A DNA stretch of 64,000 nucleotides from Stenotrophomonas lacuserhaii (GTDB taxonomy: Bacteria > Pseudomonadota > Gammaproteobacteria > Xanthomonadales > Xanthomonadaceae). Where the stretch lies: assembly GCF_014836545.1 (NCBI RefSeq), contig NZ_JACSQS010000001.1, forward strand, positions 174,828 to 238,827, written 5' to 3'. This document shows, in pieces, positions 17,408 to 26,046 of this stretch. Position 1 is the stretch's first letter. Every line of letters begins with the position of its first letter. The notes under the pieces were generated by a model. It saw only the letters and a list, made by a program, of their open reading frames with translations, made no database searches and was not told the origin of the DNA. The translations under genes and the position numbers were made by a program.

Positions 17408-18610
17408 ATGAGCTCATCCACGCGTGTGTTGCCGCTGTCTGCTGTTTCCGTACTGTTGATTGCGCTTGGAGGATGTTCCAAGGGGCCCGATGCGGCAGTT
17501 CCGGAGCCTGTAACCGGCGGCGCCACTGCGGCTTCCAATGAGGAAGTGGACGCAGAACAGGGCAGTGACGTCCCCGAATTCCCGGTCATCCCGACGATCG
17601 TGGTGCCGGAGATCATCGGCGTCACCCCGGCGCAGCGTGCACTGGAAAACTCACTGCAGTCCATTCTCAATCCGGTGGAAGGCATTACCGTTTCACCGGC
17701 GCGCTGCAGCACGGATGGCAGCCTGATCAACGATGCCGGCATCACCAGCGTGGATGCGCAGGGCAAGCTGACCCGCAATGGCGACGAAGGCATCTTCGTG
17801 ATCAACCCTGATGGCAGCGGCACCGCCAATTTCGAGGGCGGACTGGTGCGGGTCAATGCAGATGGCAGCGGCACCATCAACGGCAACCCCGGGGGAGGTG
17901 GCGACGATGCCATCATCAGCGTGGAAGCCGATGGATCCGGTACCTACAACGGCGTGGCCGGCCTGATCCGACTGGACGGAAAAGGCGCGGGCACCTGGAA
18001 CGGTGACAGTGGCCTGATCACCAATAATGGCGATGGCAGCGGCACGTGGAATGGGCCGATGGGCCTGGTCCGCGTCAATGCGGACGGCTCGGGTACCTGG
18101 AATGGCGAAGAAGGCCTGATCACCAACAATGGCGATGGCACCGGGACGATCGGCCCGCCCGCGCGACCGGTCAAGATGCCGCCGCTGGCGCGCCTTGCAC
18201 CGGCAGGAAAGTTCCCGCCGCTGAAGAAATTCGCTCCGCCCGGTGCGCCCTGCGGTTATGTGATCACCTTGAATGACCGGGTGCTGTTCGACTTCGACAA
18301 GTCCGACATCCGTCCCGACGCCGCTGACCTGCTGGACACCTTGGCCGGCGCGCTGGCCGAAGTGAAAACGACCGGCATGGAAGTGCGCGGGCATACCGAT
18401 TCCAAGGGCGCGGACGACTACAACCAGAGCCTGTCCGAACGCCGCGCGGCATCGGTGGTGGCGGCATTGCGCCAGCGGGGCGCGGGCCAGCAGGCGGCGT
18501 CGAAGGGGTATGGCGAAACGCAGCCGGTGGCACCCAACGAACTGGACGGCAAGGACAACCCCGGCGGCCGGCAGTTGAATCGCCGCGTGGAAATTTTCGT
18601 GCGTTCGTGA
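17408..18610 (+). CDS. OmpA-family lipoprotein with glycine-rich repeats
   Basis: 400 residues. A lipobox LIALGGC puts the lipid-bearing Cys at about residue 23. Residues about 130-255 carry at least six short repeats of the form NADGSGTWNG/NNGDGSGTWNG, a Gly-Asp-rich pattern that suggests a beta-roll or solenoid. The C-terminal 110 residues are an OmpA peptidoglycan-binding domain (VLFDFDKSDIRPDAADLLDT, GHTDSKGADDYNQSLSERRA, with the Asp and Arg that hold diaminopimelate, and NRRVEIFV). It would anchor the outer membrane to the cell wall. The next gene (18649) is only 38 bases downstream and probably co-transcribed. Confidence 0.88.
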   Translation: MSSSTRVLPLSAVSVLLIALGGCSKGPDAAVPEPVTGGATAASNEEVDAEQGSDVPEFPVIPTIVVPEIIGVTPAQRALENSLQSILNPVEGITVSPARCSTDGSLINDAGITSVDAQGKLTRNGDEGIFVINPDGSGTANFEGGLVRVNADGSGTINGNPGGGGDDAIISVEADGSGTYNGVAGLIRLDGKGAGTWNGDSGLITNNGDGSGTWNGPMGLVRVNADGSGTWNGEEGLITNNGDGTGTIGPPARPVKMPPLARLAPAGKFPPLKKFAPPGAPCGYVITLNDRVLFDFDKSDIRPDAADLLDTLAGALAEVKTTGMEVRGHTDSKGADDYNQSLSERRAASVVAALRQRGAGQQAASKGYGETQPVAPNELDGKDNPGGRQLNRRVEIFVRS

Positions 18611-18648
18611 GTCACGCCACGAACGTTCAACAGTGACAGGAGAACGGA

Positions 18649-19038
18649 ATGAAAGCAGTGATGTTCGCAGCGCTGGGCACGGTGGCCGCATTGGGAATGG
18701 CATCGCCGGCCAAGGCGAGTGATTTCAGCCTCGGCTACGATGTGGACCGCTTTCCCGCGGCCAAGCTGAGCATGCAGGCGTGCCGCGCGGCGGTGACGCG
18801 TGGGGCCACGGCGGTGGGCTACACCACGCGCGTGGACCAGGACCAGAAGACACTGGTGCTGCACGTGTCCGCCCCGCGCGAGGATGGGCGCTCGCTGATC
18901 TCGTACTGCATCAGCGCAGGCGACCAGACGGTGTTCGTGATCCAGGCGTTCGACTATTCCGGCCCGAACAATCCCGACGTGGACCGGGTCAAGGCGCGCG
19001 TCGGTGCGGAAGTGCGCAAGGCCGCGCGCGGCGGTTGA
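18649..19038 (+). CDS. Small exported protein of unknown function
   Basis: 129 residues with a signal peptide (MKAVMFAALGTVAALGMASP, cleaved near KAS). The mature domain of about 105 residues has two Cys (CRAAVTRGATAVGYTTRV and SYCISAGDQ) that could form a disulfide in the periplasm. I think it may fall in the DUF6180 family but cannot confirm. An AGGAG ribosome site precedes the ATG. It follows the OmpA-like lipoprotein gene closely and likely shares its mRNA. Confidence 0.75.
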   Translation: MKAVMFAALGTVAALGMASPAKASDFSLGYDVDRFPAAKLSMQACRAAVTRGATAVGYTTRVDQDQKTLVLHVSAPREDGRSLISYCISAGDQTVFVIQAFDYSGPNNPDVDRVKARVGAEVRKAARGG

Positions 19039-19046
19039 GTCCCGCG

Positions 19047-19712
19047 TTACGCGGCAGGCTGGCCGAGCTGGTTGATTTCGCGGTTTTCGACGATCGCAGG
19101 CGGGCTGGGGGAGCGGGCGAGGGCGATCATCGCCCGGCCGATGGCACCGTTGGTGGTGGCCGCCCCCGGCACGTTCTTGACGATCATCCCCTGCAGCGGG
19201 CTGGCCAGCGCATGGAACATGCGCATCACCCCGTGCGGGCTGTGCGTGCCTTCTTCGGGCAGGATGCCGCCGGGGCGCAGCATCACGGTGGTGATCGGCA
19301 GCCGCTGCAGCGCATCCTCGGTTTCACCCTTGATGCGCAGCGGCATCAGCCGGCTTTCGGGATCCGTATTGGCGCCGGAAATATAGAAGAAGCGGCCCTG
19401 CGGATTGGCCGCGGCATAGGCCCGCGCCACGGCCAAGGTCAGCTCGAAGGTGACACGGCGGTATTCCTTTTCGGCGGTGCCGATGGGCGGGGCGCCGGCG
19501 CAGTAGAAGGCCGCGTCGATGCCGGCCAGCTGTGACTGCACGCTGGCGGCCTGGCTGAAGTCTTCGAGCAACACGACACCGACCTTCGTGTCGGTGCGGT
19601 CCAGCGGCCGGCGCGCCAGCACGGTGATGCGGGCGACATCAGGCGCGGCGAGGCAGGCGTTGAGGACACCTTGGCCGAGCAGCCCGGTCGCGCCGGTGAG
19701 GAGGATGTGCAT
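19047..19712 (-). CDS. NAD(P)-binding atypical SDR protein
   Basis: 221 residues with an N-terminal Rossmann motif LLTGATGLLGQGVLNACL and later RFFYISGANTDPESRLMPLR with KGETEDALQRL, the layout of atypical short-chain dehydrogenase/NmrA-like epimerase-type proteins. No classical YxxxK catalytic pair is obvious, so it may bind NAD(P)H as a sensor or reductase. It converges with the small exported gene (nine-base gap between stops). Confidence 0.8.
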   Translation of the reverse strand: MHILLTGATGLLGQGVLNACLAAPDVARITVLARRPLDRTDTKVGVVLLEDFSQAASVQSQLAGIDAAFYCAGAPPIGTAEKEYRRVTFELTLAVARAYAAANPQGRFFYISGANTDPESRLMPLRIKGETEDALQRLPITTVMLRPGGILPEEGTHSPHGVMRMFHALASPLQGMIVKNVPGAATTNGAIGRAMIALARSPSPPAIVENREINQLGQPAA

Positions 19713-19774
19713 GGAAGAAACCCCTGGACGATTGCTGGAACGCTACAAGCAGCAGAAGGAACAGGGGGTGACGA

Positions 19775-20803
19775 TCAGCGGGTCATGCATTCGTTGAGCA
19801 TTACCGGGCAGACGCTTGCGCCGCTCTCGATGCATTGGGTGACCGCGTCTTCTTCGGCCGCTGCCTTGCTGCTGGCCTTGGCGCTGTACGTGGACCAGCC
19901 GCCTCCGGCCGCCTTGCTGCGCACGATGGCGGCACATTCGCCCATGGTCCATGCCACGGCCGTTTCGCAGCCGCGCTTGCCGCATTTGCTGATGGCGGTG
20001 TCCTTGGCGTCCTTCTCGTTGACGCCCAGGTGCAGCGCGAAGGCGTCACCGCCACGCTCCACCGCGATGGCACTCCAGGGCTGGGCGATGTTCATTTTTG
20101 GATCCTGGCCTTCGCCGGCAGCCATGCGCGTGGCGGAGCCGCGGGCTTCCGGCGGCTTGGCCACGAATTCGGCGCCGCCCGGGAAGAACTCCAGCTTGGG
20201 CTTGGCCACGCGGTTGATCGCGATCAGTTCCATCCGGTAGCTGATGCGGTCCAGCGCCGAATAGGCGTACTTCCAGCCGGTGCAGAAGGTCTGTTCTTCC
20301 GCGCTGCGGCACTGCTCACCGCCGGCAGCCCGGCAGCTTGCCAGCGCCGATTCGGCCGCCTTTTTCTTGTTTTCGCCGGTGTTGAAGTACATGCCACCTT
20401 GCTGGCTGTAAGCCGGCGCCACGCAGGTGTTGGCGAAGGTGGCGACAGGCCAGCAGGTGCCATCGCATTTGCCCATGGCGTTACGGGTGGCGATGCGGGG
20501 ATCGTGCTCGTTGAGGATGACGTTCCAGCTGCCGTCGCCGGTGTTGACCACCAGGGCGCCCCACCAGTCACGCTTGGCGTCGTCGCGCACGCGACGCGCA
20601 GCAGCGGCTGCGGCGGCGGATGCCGCCTGCTGCGCGGCGGCTTCTTCGGCGCTGATGTAGGTTGCGGCCTGCTGGCTCTGCTGCCAGCCCAGGAAGTTCA
20701 TCTGCGCGGCGTGGGCCTGCTGTCGGGCCTGCGCACCATTCTGTGCGTGTGCCGAACCGGCGCTGGCCAGCAACGCAGCGGCGACCAGCACCGCGCGGAT
20801 CAT
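19775..20803 (-). CDS. Exported DUF4189 protein (two-domain, T4SS-flanking)
   Basis: 342 residues with a signal peptide (cleavage near SAHAQ). A Gln/Ala-rich helical region (about 25-85) is followed by two DUF4189-like units. The first (about 88-185) begins WWGALVVNTGDGSWNV; the second (about 245-342) has WSAIAVERGGDAFALHLGVN and several Cys pairs (SKCGKRGCETAVAW, GECAAIV). The function of DUF4189 is unknown. ATG at 20803 is used because the upstream DUF4189 gene stops at 20808. These two genes are divergent from virD4, and four more family members follow virB6. Confidence 0.8.
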   Translation of the reverse strand: MIRAVLVAAALLASAGSAHAQNGAQARQQAHAAQMNFLGWQQSQQAATYISAEEAAAQQAASAAAAAAARRVRDDAKRDWWGALVVNTGDGSWNVILNEHDPRIATRNAMGKCDGTCWPVATFANTCVAPAYSQQGGMYFNTGENKKKAAESALASCRAAGGEQCRSAEEQTFCTGWKYAYSALDRISYRMELIAINRVAKPKLEFFPGGAEFVAKPPEARGSATRMAAGEGQDPKMNIAQPWSAIAVERGGDAFALHLGVNEKDAKDTAISKCGKRGCETAVAWTMGECAAIVRSKAAGGGWSTYSAKASSKAAAEEDAVTQCIESGASVCPVMLNECMTR

Positions 20804-20807
20804 CCGC

Positions 20808-21284
20808 TCAGAGGCAGTGTTCAACGCTCACCCCACACTGCCCGGCGCCGGATGCGACGCACTTGTCCAATGCCGACTTGCCGAGTGCTTTCGCTTCCGG
20901 CGAACCGGCCTGTGCGGTGCTGGCGAAGATGGCGCGGACGCCGGGCTTGGCACCCTTGTCCACGGCCAGTGCCATGCAGTGGTTGCGGACCGGGAAAGTG
21001 ATCAGTTCCACGCAGTCGGTGGCACCGCTGTCCTGGCAGTCCTTGCGTGCACGCACCTTGGCTTCCGCAGCACCCATGCCGTTGCCGGTGCCTACGACCT
21101 GCTTGCTGTCACTGACCGCCAGGCTGGTGTAGAGATCCATGCCTTCGGGCATGGCCTTGCTGATCTCACCCGGTGCCGGCGCGGTACGCGACGGCGCGTT
21201 CGCCGGAGGCACGGCGAAGACAGGGCCAGCAAGGGTGAGGGTGGCCAGCAGCGCACAGCGCGTCCACGAAGAGGATCGTTGCAT
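20808..21284 (-). CDS. Exported DUF4189 protein (single domain, T4SS-flanking)
   Basis: 158 residues. Signal peptide about 1-24 (ALLATLTLAGPVFAV). The mature part has the DUF4189 pattern: LYTSLAVSDSKQVVGTGNGM, then RKDCQDSGATDCVELITF, HCMALAV, and a Cys-rich end (DKCVASGAGQCGVSVEHCL). The start at 21284 has AAGGA upstream; the longer frame to 21419 runs through a dyad repeat and is rejected. It ends four bases before the start of the next DUF4189 gene, so they form an operon divergent from virD4 (222-base gap). Confidence 0.8.
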   Translation of the reverse strand: MQRSSSWTRCALLATLTLAGPVFAVPPANAPSRTAPAPGEISKAMPEGMDLYTSLAVSDSKQVVGTGNGMGAAEAKVRARKDCQDSGATDCVELITFPVRNHCMALAVDKGAKPGVRAIFASTAQAGSPEAKALGKSALDKCVASGAGQCGVSVEHCL

Positions 21285-21374
21285 TCCTTTGCTCCAGGTT
21301 TTGTTTTTGGCGCGCGGAGCATACCCGGATAGTGGTCCGGATGGTGTGATGTGGTGGGGCTTGGGAAGAAGAGC

Positions 21375-21395
21375 GTGACGACCAACGGTCGTCAC
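21375..21395. repeat. GTGACGACC dyad repeat
   Basis: Perfect palindrome GTGACGACC-AAC-GGTCGTCAC, followed by a second GGTCGTCACCCAC half (21407-21419). It lies in the divergent gap between the DUF4189 operon and virD4 and belongs to the second family of intergenic repeats in this window. Confidence 0.85.
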
Positions 21396-21505
21396 CCACT
21401 GGAGCCGGTCGTCACCCACCGGGGGTGTCCAGGGCGGGTGCAGCTACCCGTGTCACGACCAGTTGTGTAGAGTCCGGCCCATCATGCGCTCACGGAGGAT
21501 CGGGT

Positions 21506-23182
21506 TTGTCCACGCAGAAATTGGTTCGTTATTCGGTCGCCATCGTCGCGACGCTCGTCATTGGCTACCTGCTTTCGGGCTACCTGACCCTGCTGTTCCT
21601 CGGCCTGGATACCAGCCATTTCAGCTGGAACACCTATTATCCGTACGTCAGTGCGCTGGACCAGCCGCAGGTCGCGCCCTTCGTGGGCAAGATCAAGGCC
21701 GCTGGCTACGTGGGCTTCGGCATCCCGCTGTTCCTGTTCGTGGTGGTGGCCGGTTTCCTGCTGCTGCGGCGCAAGAAGAAGGGCCTGCACGGCGATGCGC
21801 GCTTCGCGACCGGCTCGGACCTGTCTTCACACGGGCTGTTCAAGAAGACCGGCGACAGCATCGTGGTGGGCAGTTACAAGGGCAAGCTGGTGCGCCTGTC
21901 CGGCCAGCAGTTCGTGATCCTGGCCGCGCCGACCCGTTCGGGCAAGGGCGTGGGCGTGGTGATTCCGAACCTGCTGGAATACGAAGAGTCCGTGGTGGTG
22001 CTGGACATCAAGCAGGAAAACTACGAGCTCACCAGCGGCTGGCGCGCCAAGCAGGGGCAGGAAGTCTTCCTTTTCAATCCCTTCGCCGAAGACCGGCGTA
22101 GCCATCGCTGGAATCCGCTCAGCTATGTCTCCGATGACCCGGCCTTCCGCGTTTCCGACCTGATGAGCATCGCCGCGATGCTGTATCCAGATGGTTCGGA
22201 CGACCAGAAGTTCTGGGTCAGCCAGGCGCGCAATGCGTTCATGGCCTTCACGCTGTACCTGTTCGACAACCATGATGACGAACGCCGCAGCGGCTTCCCG
22301 GGAGGGCAGGGCGTGCCGACCCTGGGCGCGATCTACCGCATTTCCTCCGGTGACGGTACGGACCTGCGCAAGTACCTGCAGACCCTGGCCAGCCGTCCGT
22401 TCCTGAGCGGCAACGCCAAGTCGGCCTTCGCCAACCTGCTGTCGCAGGCCGATGAGACCTTCGCCTCGATCATGGGCACCTTCAAGGAGCCGCTGAACGC
22501 CTGGATCAACCCGGTGCTGGACGCGGCCACCAGCAGCAACGACTTCCTGCTGACCGACCTGCGCAAGAAGAAGATGACCATCTACATCGGCATCCAGCCC
22601 AACAAGCTGGCCGAGAGCCGGATGATCATCAACCTGTTCTTCAGCCAGATCATCAACCTCAATACCAAGGAACTGCCCAAGTCCAATCCGGAGCTGAAGC
22701 ACCAGGTGCTGCTGCTGATGGACGAATTCACCTCGATCGGCAAGGTGGACATCATTGCCTCGGCGGTGTCCTACATGGCCGGTTACAACGTGCGGCTGCT
22801 GCCGATCATCCAGAGCATGGCCCAGCTGGATGCCACCTATGGCCGTGATGTGTCGCGCACCATCATCACCAACCACGCCCTGCAGATCCTGTTTGCCCCG
22901 CGCGAGCAGCAGGACGCCAACGATTATTCGGACATGCTGGGTTACACCACGCTGCGCAAGAAGAACATCACCAAGGGCCGCGAGAAGAGCCACAGCTTCA
23001 GTGAAGAGCGGCGGGCGCTGATGCTGCCGCAGGAGCTGAAGGCCATGGGCACAGACAAGGAAGTGTTCCTCTACGAGGGCATTCCGCACCCGGTGATGTG
23101 CGACAAGATCCGCTACTACAAGGATCGTCACTTCACTTCGCGCCTGCTAGCAAAGGTTGACGTGCCCAGCTTGCAGATATGA
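21506..23182 (+). CDS. virD4: VirD4 type IV coupling protein
   Basis: 558 residues, the inner-membrane ATPase that recruits effectors to the T4SS. Two N-terminal membrane helices (about 5-30 and 65-90) precede the cytosolic motor. Walker A is APTRSGKG near residue 142 and Walker B VLLLMDEF near residue 403. In the Xanthomonas system VirD4's all-alpha domain binds the XVIPCD tail of effectors, and two such effectors are encoded here. Start: TTG at 21506 with GGAGGAT eight bases before; this gives the family length. No ATG fits better. Confidence 0.95.
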   Translation: MSTQKLVRYSVAIVATLVIGYLLSGYLTLLFLGLDTSHFSWNTYYPYVSALDQPQVAPFVGKIKAAGYVGFGIPLFLFVVVAGFLLLRRKKKGLHGDARFATGSDLSSHGLFKKTGDSIVVGSYKGKLVRLSGQQFVILAAPTRSGKGVGVVIPNLLEYEESVVVLDIKQENYELTSGWRAKQGQEVFLFNPFAEDRRSHRWNPLSYVSDDPAFRVSDLMSIAAMLYPDGSDDQKFWVSQARNAFMAFTLYLFDNHDDERRSGFPGGQGVPTLGAIYRISSGDGTDLRKYLQTLASRPFLSGNAKSAFANLLSQADETFASIMGTFKEPLNAWINPVLDAATSSNDFLLTDLRKKKMTIYIGIQPNKLAESRMIINLFFSQIINLNTKELPKSNPELKHQVLLLMDEFTSIGKVDIIASAVSYMAGYNVRLLPIIQSMAQLDATYGRDVSRTIITNHALQILFAPREQQDANDYSDMLGYTTLRKKNITKGREKSHSFSEERRALMLPQELKAMGTDKEVFLYEGIPHPVMCDKIRYYKDRHFTSRLLAKVDVPSLQI

Positions 23183-23283
23183 ATCAGCTGGGACGAAAGC
23201 GCGGAAAATAAATGCATTCACTCCCGTGAAGTGGTGACGGGTGTCAACAAATTGTCGTGCATGCGTTGAACTTTCATGCGTTC

Positions 23284-23312
23284 TTGACGCATCCTTGACC
23301 TCGTTCTATGCC
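23284..23312 (+). promoter_or_regulatory. Predicted sigma-70 promoter of the virB operon
   Basis: TTGACG at 23284-23289, a 17-base spacer, then TATGCC at 23307-23312. It lies in the unusually long gap (23183-23589) between virD4 and virB7. Just upstream is a direct repeat of CATGCGTT (23260 and 23275) with an inverted GACGCAT (23287), which might bind a regulator. The rest of the gap (23313-23589) is open in the virB7 frame but lacks family likeness and likely forms a long leader. Confidence 0.4.
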
Positions 23313-23589
23313 ACTCTTCGCCATCGGTTCAGTTCATCGAGCCGATGGAGTCGATCAGGTGATGCAGAACATCACTGGAACAGGGATGGCTTCGAACAAG
23401 GTGTCAGGCGATGCATCATGCCCACGAGGCGGTGCAACGCCCGTTGGGCAGGCGGCTTGGGCCGCAGGGGAGACGGTTGCACATGACGGCACAGGCCGGC
23501 GCGTAACCGGTTCCAGCGTGCAGATGCAACGCTGGACTGCCGAACCACCCATATCGAAGCTGCTTATTCGTACGTCAAAGGATGTTCGT

Positions 23590-24069
23590 ATGCGGCAAGC
23601 GTTGCTGAAGATTTTCATCGCCGTGGCGGCGGTTGCGATTTCGGGTTGTGCCACCAAGCCTGCGCCGGATTTCGGCGGGCGGTGGAAGCCGGTCAATCGC
23701 TTTGACGCTGCCCCCACGGAAATTCCCCTGTACACCAGCTATGCCTTCCAGGCATCGCCGATGGATGGCACCTTGAAGGCCATGCTCGAGCGCTGGGCGG
23801 CCGATTCGGGGATGTCGCTGGACTACCGGCTGGGGTCGGATTACACGCTGCACGGCGGCGTTTCCCGCATCTCCACGACCAGTGCGCAGCAGGCCGTGGC
23901 CGATGTCACCACCGCTTATGCGGCGCAAGGCGTCTACGTGAGCATCGTGGGCAACAAGATCGTCGCCGGCAGCAGCGCCGCGGTGCCGACGGCGGCCACC
24001 ACGCCAGCCAGCGCGCCCAACGCCAACCCCGCATCCGCACCCGCCGAACCCGCGCCAAGCGGTAGCTGA
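23590..24069 (+). CDS. virB7: VirB7 lipoprotein with N0 domain (X-T4SS type)
   Basis: 159 residues. Lipobox AISGC puts the acylated Cys at residue 20. The short linker TKPAPDFGGRWKPVNRFD is the part that pairs with VirB9. It is followed by an N0-like domain (about 45-120, PLYTSYAFQASPMDGTLKAM to VYVSIVGNKIV) found in secretin-type channels and special to Xanthomonadales VirB7. An Ala/Pro/Ser-rich tail follows. With VirB9 and VirB10 it builds the outer-membrane core complex. Start ATG at 23590 has AAGGATG upstream. Confidence 0.9.
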   Translation: MRQALLKIFIAVAAVAISGCATKPAPDFGGRWKPVNRFDAAPTEIPLYTSYAFQASPMDGTLKAMLERWAADSGMSLDYRLGSDYTLHGGVSRISTTSAQQAVADVTTAYAAQGVYVSIVGNKIVAGSSAAVPTAATTPASAPNANPASAPAEPAPSGS

Positions 24070-24154
24070 CTGCTGCCGTTTTCCCGTCGTGATGCTCCTG
24101 CGCTGGTCGCAGGGGCATGGCGCTCATTGACGATCATGTAGTCCGGAAAACCCC

Positions 24155-25276
24155 ATGTTCCGTAAGAAAGACCCAGGCAATAGTCCCAAGGTGGAGCAGG
24201 CCGTTGCCAAAGCGGTGAGCTACGAGATCACTGTGGCCGACATGGCGCGCAAGAGCGAGCGTCGTGCCTGGTGGGTGGCCGGTGCGTCGCTGGTGATGTC
24301 CCTGGCCTTGGCTGGCGGGTACTACTACGTGCTGCCGCTGAAGGAGAAGGTGCCGTTCCTGGTGATGGCCGACGCCTACACCGGCACCGCATCGGTGGCG
24401 CGCCTGCAGGGTGATTTCGGCAGCAGTTCAGTGACCCACGTCGAGGCGGTGAACCGCAGCAACGTGGCGCAGTACGTGCTGGCACACGAATCCTATGACC
24501 TGGCGCTGATGCAGCTGCGTGACTGGAACCTGGTGTTCACCATGTCCGCCGACAACATCGCCGCGCAGCTGCGGGCACGCTATGCGCGCACCAATCCGCA
24601 GAGCCCGGTGGTGCTGTACGGCAACACCAAGGCGATCCGGGTGAAGATCCTCAGCATCACCCCGATCGGCGAGCTGGACAACGGCGGCTTCCGTGGGGCA
24701 TCGGTGCGCGTACAGCGCACCCTGGTGGACAAGAACAGTGGTGCGTCCACTTTCATGGACAACCGCCTGGTGACCCTACGCTTCAACTACGACGCCAAGC
24801 TGGCGCTCAACGACCAGGATCGCCTGCTCAATCCGCTGGGCTTCCAGGTTACCGAATACCGCGTGGACAGCGACTACGCCGCCGCGGTTCCGCTGCCTGA
24901 CCAGGCCGCCACCGACGCGCAGGCGCAGCAGCAGGCCATGCTGCAGGCACAACAGCAGGCTGCCGTGCAGGCCGACCCGGCGATGTTTGACCCGAGCCAG
25001 CAGATGGGCCAGGGCACGATTGATCCGGTGTCCGGCCAGCCCATGGTGGCGCCGGCTCCGCCGCCCCCGGGCCAGATGCTTCCGGCCCAGCAAGGCCTTC
25101 CTGCTCAGGGCATTCCCGGTGCTGCCGGGCCGGGGCAGGCCGTACCTGCGCAGGGTTACCCGGTGCAGACCGCTCCGGTTCCCGGTGCACCCGCTCAACA
25201 AGCGCCAGGCCGCGGCACGCCGGTCCCCGCGCGCAACCTTTCCACCGGAACTGCTGATGGAGCAAGCAACCGATGA
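24155..25276 (+). CDS. virB8: VirB8 inner-membrane assembly factor
   Basis: 373 residues. A short cytosolic part (1-37), one membrane helix (about 38-60, AWWVAGASLVMSLALAGGYY), the NTF2-like periplasmic VirB8 domain (about 65-240) with LRDWNLVFTMSADN and RVQRTLVDKNSG, and a long Gln/Pro/Ala-rich periplasmic tail (about 245-373). The tail is far longer than in Agrobacterium VirB8 (about 237 residues), as in other Xanthomonadales systems. Its last codon overlaps the virB9 start (ATGA). Confidence 0.93.
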   Translation: MFRKKDPGNSPKVEQAVAKAVSYEITVADMARKSERRAWWVAGASLVMSLALAGGYYYVLPLKEKVPFLVMADAYTGTASVARLQGDFGSSSVTHVEAVNRSNVAQYVLAHESYDLALMQLRDWNLVFTMSADNIAAQLRARYARTNPQSPVVLYGNTKAIRVKILSITPIGELDNGGFRGASVRVQRTLVDKNSGASTFMDNRLVTLRFNYDAKLALNDQDRLLNPLGFQVTEYRVDSDYAAAVPLPDQAATDAQAQQQAMLQAQQQAAVQADPAMFDPSQQMGQGTIDPVSGQPMVAPAPPPPGQMLPAQQGLPAQGIPGAAGPGQAVPAQGYPVQTAPVPGAPAQQAPGRGTPVPARNLSTGTADGASNR

Positions 25277-26046
25277 GTAGTCGCAGAAACAAGGCATGTG
25301 CCTGGATGCTGGCGGGAATGCTGGCAGGGTATGCCACCACCGTCTCGGCCCAGGCTGTGGACCGTTACGCCTATGTGCCGGACCAGATCTACACGGTCCG
25401 CACCGGTCTGGGCCTCACCACCCAGATCGAGTTGAGCCCGCATGAAAAGATCCTCGACTACAGCACCGGCTTCAGCAGTGGCTGGGAGCTGACGCGTCGC
25501 GGCAACGTCTTCTACTTGAAGCCGAAGAACGTGGACGTGGACACCAACATGATGGTGCGCACGGAAACCAACTCGTACATCTTCGAACTGAAGGTGGTGG
25601 CGACTGATTGGCGCCAACTGGACCAGGCGCGCAAGGCCGGCGTGCAGTACAAGATCGCTTTCACCTACCCCAGTGACAGTGAGTTCACCGTCGCCCAGGA
25701 GTCGGTGGAAGAGAGCAAGCCGCTGCTCAGCACCACCATCGCCAAGGATCGTCGCTACAACTTCGACTACTCCTATTCGACCCGCAAGGCCAAGCGGATG
25801 GGCTGGCTGATCCCGGTCAATGCCTACGACGATGGCCGCTTCACGTATGTGCGCCTCCCGTCTTCGCCGGAGTTCAAGACAGGCATCTTCCCGGCCGTGT
25901 TCGGCCGCGAGACTGAGAATGGCGAGGACTTCGTCATCAACACGACGGTGGAGGGCAATACCCTGGTGGTGCATGGCACCCACCCGTACCTGGTGATCCG
26001 ACACGGTGACAACGTGGTCGGCCTGCGGAGGAATACCAAGAAATGA
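25273..26046 (+). CDS. virB9: VirB9 core-complex protein
   Basis: 257 residues with a signal peptide ending TVSAQA (about 27). N-terminal beta-sandwich (about 30-135, ILDYSTGFSSGWELTRRGNV) and C-terminal domain (about 165-257, FDYSYSTRKAKRMGWLIPV, VFGRETENGEDFVIN) match CagX/VirB9. It packs against VirB7 and VirB10 in the outer-membrane ring. Four-base overlaps with virB8 and virB10 show translational coupling. Confidence 0.95.
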   Translation: MSSRRNKACAWMLAGMLAGYATTVSAQAVDRYAYVPDQIYTVRTGLGLTTQIELSPHEKILDYSTGFSSGWELTRRGNVFYLKPKNVDVDTNMMVRTETNSYIFELKVVATDWRQLDQARKAGVQYKIAFTYPSDSEFTVAQESVEESKPLLSTTIAKDRRYNFDYSYSTRKAKRMGWLIPVNAYDDGRFTYVRLPSSPEFKTGIFPAVFGRETENGEDFVINTTVEGNTLVVHGTHPYLVIRHGDNVVGLRRNTKK

